This document shows, piece after piece, positions 31,803-34,219 of a stretch of DNA of 34,219 nt (position 1 is the first letter of the stretch; each line of letters starts with the position of its first letter). Position numbers and translations under genes: made by a program. The notes beneath the pieces are model-generated. The model did no database searches and was not told the DNA's origin. It saw only the letters and a list, made by a program, of their open reading frames with translations. The stretch lies in contig JABYQR010000440.1 in the NCBI GenBank assembly GCA_022592445.1, positions 1 through 34,219 of the forward strand, given 5' to 3'. The DNA is from Cytidiella melzeri. Lineage: Eukaryota > Basidiomycota > Agaricomycetes > Polyporales > Irpicaceae.

Positions 31803-32041
31803 ATGCATTGGAGCCTGCAACGGCCTGGTTCAAGGAAAACAAGATCACAGTGTTACCCTGGGCACCAGATTCACCTGATCTCAACATTCTAAGGAATGTA
31901 TTGGACCACATGGACTGTAAGTTGAACACCTACAAGAAGCTGCCGTCTAATAAGGAGGAGCTGTGGGAGGCACTGCAGGAGGAGTGGGCTAATCTGGATA
32001 TTGGGTATCATGTTAAGGGGTTGTACAAGTCTTTTTGTTAA
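31803..32041 (+). pseudogene. Tc1/mariner-like transposase, 3' part (interrupted)
   Basis: Continues the piece ending at 24658: ATAWFKENKITVLPWAPDSP, DLNILRNVLDHMDCKLNTYK, SNKEELWEALQEEWANLDIG, GLYKSFC then stop. The motif PDLNPIENxW of Tc1 elements normally carries the third catalytic acidic residue; here it reads DLNILRNVLDH with Arg in its place. The usual extra ~15 C-terminal residues after LYKS are missing, so the 3' end is also eroded. Confidence 0.85.
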
Positions 32042-32169
32042 AACTATATAATATAATATGATATGATATGTAGTTTCCCACGCCTTATTACAAGGACGCT
32101 TTAGGTAGCAGAGTTCCCACAGTCTTAGTATGGGAGATATGCAGCCGTATATGGAAACTCTAGTAGTAA

Positions 32170-32600
32170 CCATCACATTAGCTGAGACGTACAGATATGG
32201 GTTGTAGTAATACTATACATATATGTACGCCTGTGTTCTAGTAGCATAGGAAATGACATGGAAAGCACGTATGACTCCAGAGGATGCCTAAAGCATACAT
32301 CTGAGGACAAGTACTAGCATGAGTCATTTACTCATTATGTACGCCTCTGGTACAAGTGCTGATCCTAGTCATACAATGAGTCATGCACTCATAGCATGAG
32401 TCATGCATGAGTCATGCACTTAGTAATACAGTAGAATAGCTGAAGTAGACATGTATAGTAGTCGCTTACATAAGTAGATACAGACATGTATATAAGCAGA
32501 GCTGCTGAAGCAGCAAGAATAATAAGACTCATCTTCAAAGCTTAACAGCCTCTACCCCTCGCACACATATTCCACTTTGTTAGGTTATGAGCCCCGGCTT
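32170..32600 (+). mobile_element. Copia-like LTR and 5' leader (ends not resolved)
   Basis: An AT-rich promoter-like block contains four TGAGTCA sites (32320, 32377, 32397, 32408), a TATATAAG box at 32489-32496, a leader (AAGCAGCAAGAATAATAAGA) and then GGTTATGAGCCC at 32583-32594. The last is the exact complement of the anticodon arm of a eukaryotic initiator tRNA (GGGCTCATAACC), the primer type known from Drosophila copia. No gag-pol follows, and I could not define the TG..CA ends or a target duplication, so the extent is approximate. Confidence 0.45.
32583..32594 (+). other. Putative primer-binding site (initiator-Met half-tRNA)
   Basis: GGTTATGAGCCC, complementary to the tRNA-iMet anticodon loop. 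Copia-type elements prime from an internally cleaved tRNA-iMet at such a site. Placement about 90 nt downstream of a TATA box fits the end of an LTR. Confidence 0.5.
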
Positions 32601-32676
32601 TTAGCTTAACTACATCCACACTCTCAACGACATCCATCAACCAGTATCCCCCAAGCTTTCTTATAAGTAAGTTTCT

Positions 32677-32994
32677 CTACTTTACTTTGTTTGGCCACAT
32701 AGTAGTAGTAGAGTTGTACTGGTTGACTGCCTCAGCTTCGAATACAATATTCCCAACTGATCTTCTACAGCTAATTCCCTCACCTACTTGCCCCTTGCGT
32801 ACGCACTCCAACCCAGCTGAATACTTAAGCCACCCTTGGTGGTTCTCGACTTTAACGAGTCGTGCATTACGCGGAATCTGCCTAACACGCAGTGTAAAAT
32901 CCGGTGGTGGAGGAACAAGCTCCCACTTGTACAAGTGGTAGATCGGCGGAGTAGTACAATAGGAGGGTAGTGTTGAGTGGCACTCTAAGCTCAT
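32677..32994 (-). CDS. Hypothetical small ORF, 105 aa
   Basis: ATG at 32994 opens MSLECHSTLPSYCTTPP, WELVPPPPDFTLRVRQIPR, ARLVKVENHQGWLKYSAGLE and stops at 32677. It reads like protein but has no known domain, and the opposite strand is also open over much of it. It could be a fragment of a mobile element. Confidence 0.25.
   Translation of the reverse strand: MSLECHSTLPSYCTTPPIYHLYKWELVPPPPDFTLRVRQIPRNARLVKVENHQGWLKYSAGLECVRKGQVGEGISCRRSVGNIVFEAEAVNQYNSTTTMWPNKVK
32923..32938. other. Perfect 16-bp palindrome CCACTTGTACAAGTGG
   Basis: CCACTTGT followed directly by ACAAGTGG. It could be a dimer-binding site or a chance feature of repeat DNA. Confidence 0.5.
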
Positions 32995-33087
32995 GACTTA
33001 GAGGCCTAGGACCTTCGTGTTGGCGCACGTCAGTCAGTCCTGGAATTAGAAATCGCCGCTTTTTGTAGCTGTAGAATTTCTTGAGGC

Positions 33088-33372
33088 ATGTCGTCCACAT
33101 TTACTTTTGGTATCACGGAGATTGTGGACTCTCCTATACTTCGTGGTGTTTCTTACATGCGCCATTATGTTTTTGTGGTATCATACCAACTGGTAGAAGT
33201 CAAAGTTGCAAGTGGTCATACCCGTCTTGAATCACTTGTGGAAAACTTGTGCTCACATTCAACTTTTCCATTAGCAATCCCCAGGACTTTCTCAAGGAAA
33301 GTGTTGTGGATTGAATACGACAACATAAATCTTATACTTTCGATTCTTTCTTCCAGACCGTTATATTTTTGA
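33088..33372 (+). other. Upstream ORF or 5' leader with intron before the terminal gene
   Basis: An ATG at 33088 opens 94 codons (MSSTFTFGITEIVDSPILRG) that end at a TGA only 2 bp before the next ATG. A good splice acceptor (CTTTCTTCCAG, ending 33356) inside it suggests that much of this stretch is a 5' UTR intron of the gene starting at 33375 rather than coding. Confidence 0.3.
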
Positions 33373-33374
33373 AG

Positions 33375-34219
33375 ATGCCGAACAACTCTCGCCGTACTTC
33401 CCGTCGCGTCAATGCCCGCTTCGCTCCCCATTCTCCCAATGATCCCTACCGCGTCCATGATTACACTCGGTTTGACCGTATGGGTCACCCCATCGTTATG
33501 GAGATAAGGAGTTCAGCAACTCCCATCTCTATCCGTATGAGTCAAACCAATGCTCAGGATGCTAGGATCAATGTCAACTACATTGACAGGGACGGAGTTC
33601 GGCGCATGGAATCGATGGAGTACAGTCTTCTCGGTCGTCATGGCTGGGACAGGTTCAGGCAGAGTGACAGGCAAAGGCACCTCCGAGAGGTTAATCGCAT
33701 CATTGATGAAGCCAATCGTGAGGCGGAATTGGATTTATACAGACAAAGGCCTTGTAACGTCAGTGCGGAAATCAGGGCGCATCAAACCCAAACTTCTTCC
33801 AGGGTTAATGCTGCACCTCCTCGCCGATCTGTGTCGCCGTTGCACCCTCATCCTCATTGTCATCCTACTCCAATGCCACCGCCTTTTGTGAGTGCAGGAT
33901 TATCGCTTTGGGACATGGTTGCCCAAGCATTAAATAATTTTGCATCTCCACAGATTTCTTCTACAATGGTCAATCCGCCTACACCGGTCATTCCGGATAT
34001 CGTTGATGGTATGAACGGTTTAAATATCAGTTCACCAGTTTCTCATGATTCTTCAGAACCAGTAGTCCAGGCCGCTTCAGCTGCCGAACCTACTCCGGTT
34101 CCGTCCTCCACTACTCAGGAGGAGGGACAGGTTGAAGATTCATGGCCAACAGTATACGCTCCCCAACCAGTCATTCCCACTTTTTCATTCGACGACTGGG
34201 TCCACGTTGATCGTACAGA
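33375..34219 (+). CDS. Unidentified protein, partial (runs off the window), at least 281 aa
   Basis: An uninterrupted frame from ATG 33375 to the last base. It starts basic (MPNNSRRTSRRVNARF), then a compact charged region (DPYRVHDYTRFDRMGHPIVM, INVNYIDRDGVRRMESMEYS, GWDRFRQSDRQRHLREVNRI, DEANREAELDLYRQR) of about 125 residues, followed by a Pro/Ser/Thr-rich stretch ending SFDDWVHVDRT. No known domain is recognised. The basic start, ordered block and disordered tail, beside a copia-like LTR, would fit a gag-like protein, but a host gene is equally possible. No stop or intron is needed over 845 bp, unlike the intron-rich host genes here. Confidence 0.6.
   Translation, partial: MPNNSRRTSRRVNARFAPHSPNDPYRVHDYTRFDRMGHPIVMEIRSSATPISIRMSQTNAQDARINVNYIDRDGVRRMESMEYSLLGRHGWDRFRQSDRQRHLREVNRIIDEANREAELDLYRQRPCNVSAEIRAHQTQTSSRVNAAPPRRSVSPLHPHPHCHPTPMPPPFVSAGLSLWDMVAQALNNFASPQISSTMVNPPTPVIPDIVDGMNGLNISSPVSHDSSEPVVQAASAAEPTPVPSSTTQEEGQVEDSWPTVYAPQPVIPTFSFDDWVHVDRT

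Overview
The window looks like nuclear DNA of a filamentous basidiomycete, most likely an Agaricomycete. The real genes are split by many very short introns (about 47 to 63 nt, GT..AG). The encoded families fit this: a nucleolar FKBP, a nuclear-encoded complex I PSST subunit, a DHA1-type MFS transporter, a fungal S53 sedolisin, and a DUF6532 protein next to a Plavaka transposase. There is no sign of bacterial gene organisation, and I saw no tRNA, rRNA or CRISPR array. Families were named from remembered motifs, without any search.

Left part (1-15 kb) is mostly host genes. An eight-exon nucleolar FKBP-type prolyl isomerase (140-1622, +) is followed by a twelve-exon MFS transporter (2477-4609, +). 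A decayed secreted tripeptidyl-peptidase (sedolisin) lies convergently at 4881-6242 (-). A poorly resolved stretch (6.2-8.7 kb) holds decayed coding-like pieces. Next come a possible small secreted Cys-containing protein (8929-9284, +) and a large low-complexity fungal protein of 1032 aa (10072-13283, -). The latter is divergent from the mitochondrial complex I subunit NDUFS7/PSST (13951-14968, +).

Middle part (15-24 kb) is gene-poor. It contains a Cys-rich reading frame (16835-17398, -), purine-rich dispersed repeats (16.24-16.79 and 22.19-22.83 kb), a pentanucleotide-periodic satellite (23038-23556) that creates spurious ORFs in several frames, two ~34-bp direct repeats 1.08 kb apart, and a few weak small genes.

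Right part (24-34.2 kb) is a nest of mobile elements and the main result. A Tc1/mariner-like transposase gene (23950-24658 and 31803-32041) is split by a 7,144-bp Plavaka-type DNA transposon (24659-31802) with ~21-bp terminal inverted repeats. That element carries a DUF6532 gene (-) and a transposase gene (+), divergently transcribed from a 257-bp spacer. The transposase is in turn interrupted by a 693-bp solo LTR (30109-30801) with a perfect 5-bp target duplication (AACCC). Removing each insertion restores the outer reading frame, so the order of insertion can be read directly. The transposase also has three in-frame stops. To the right lie a copia-like LTR region with a putative initiator-Met half-tRNA primer site and an unidentified gene that runs off the window end.
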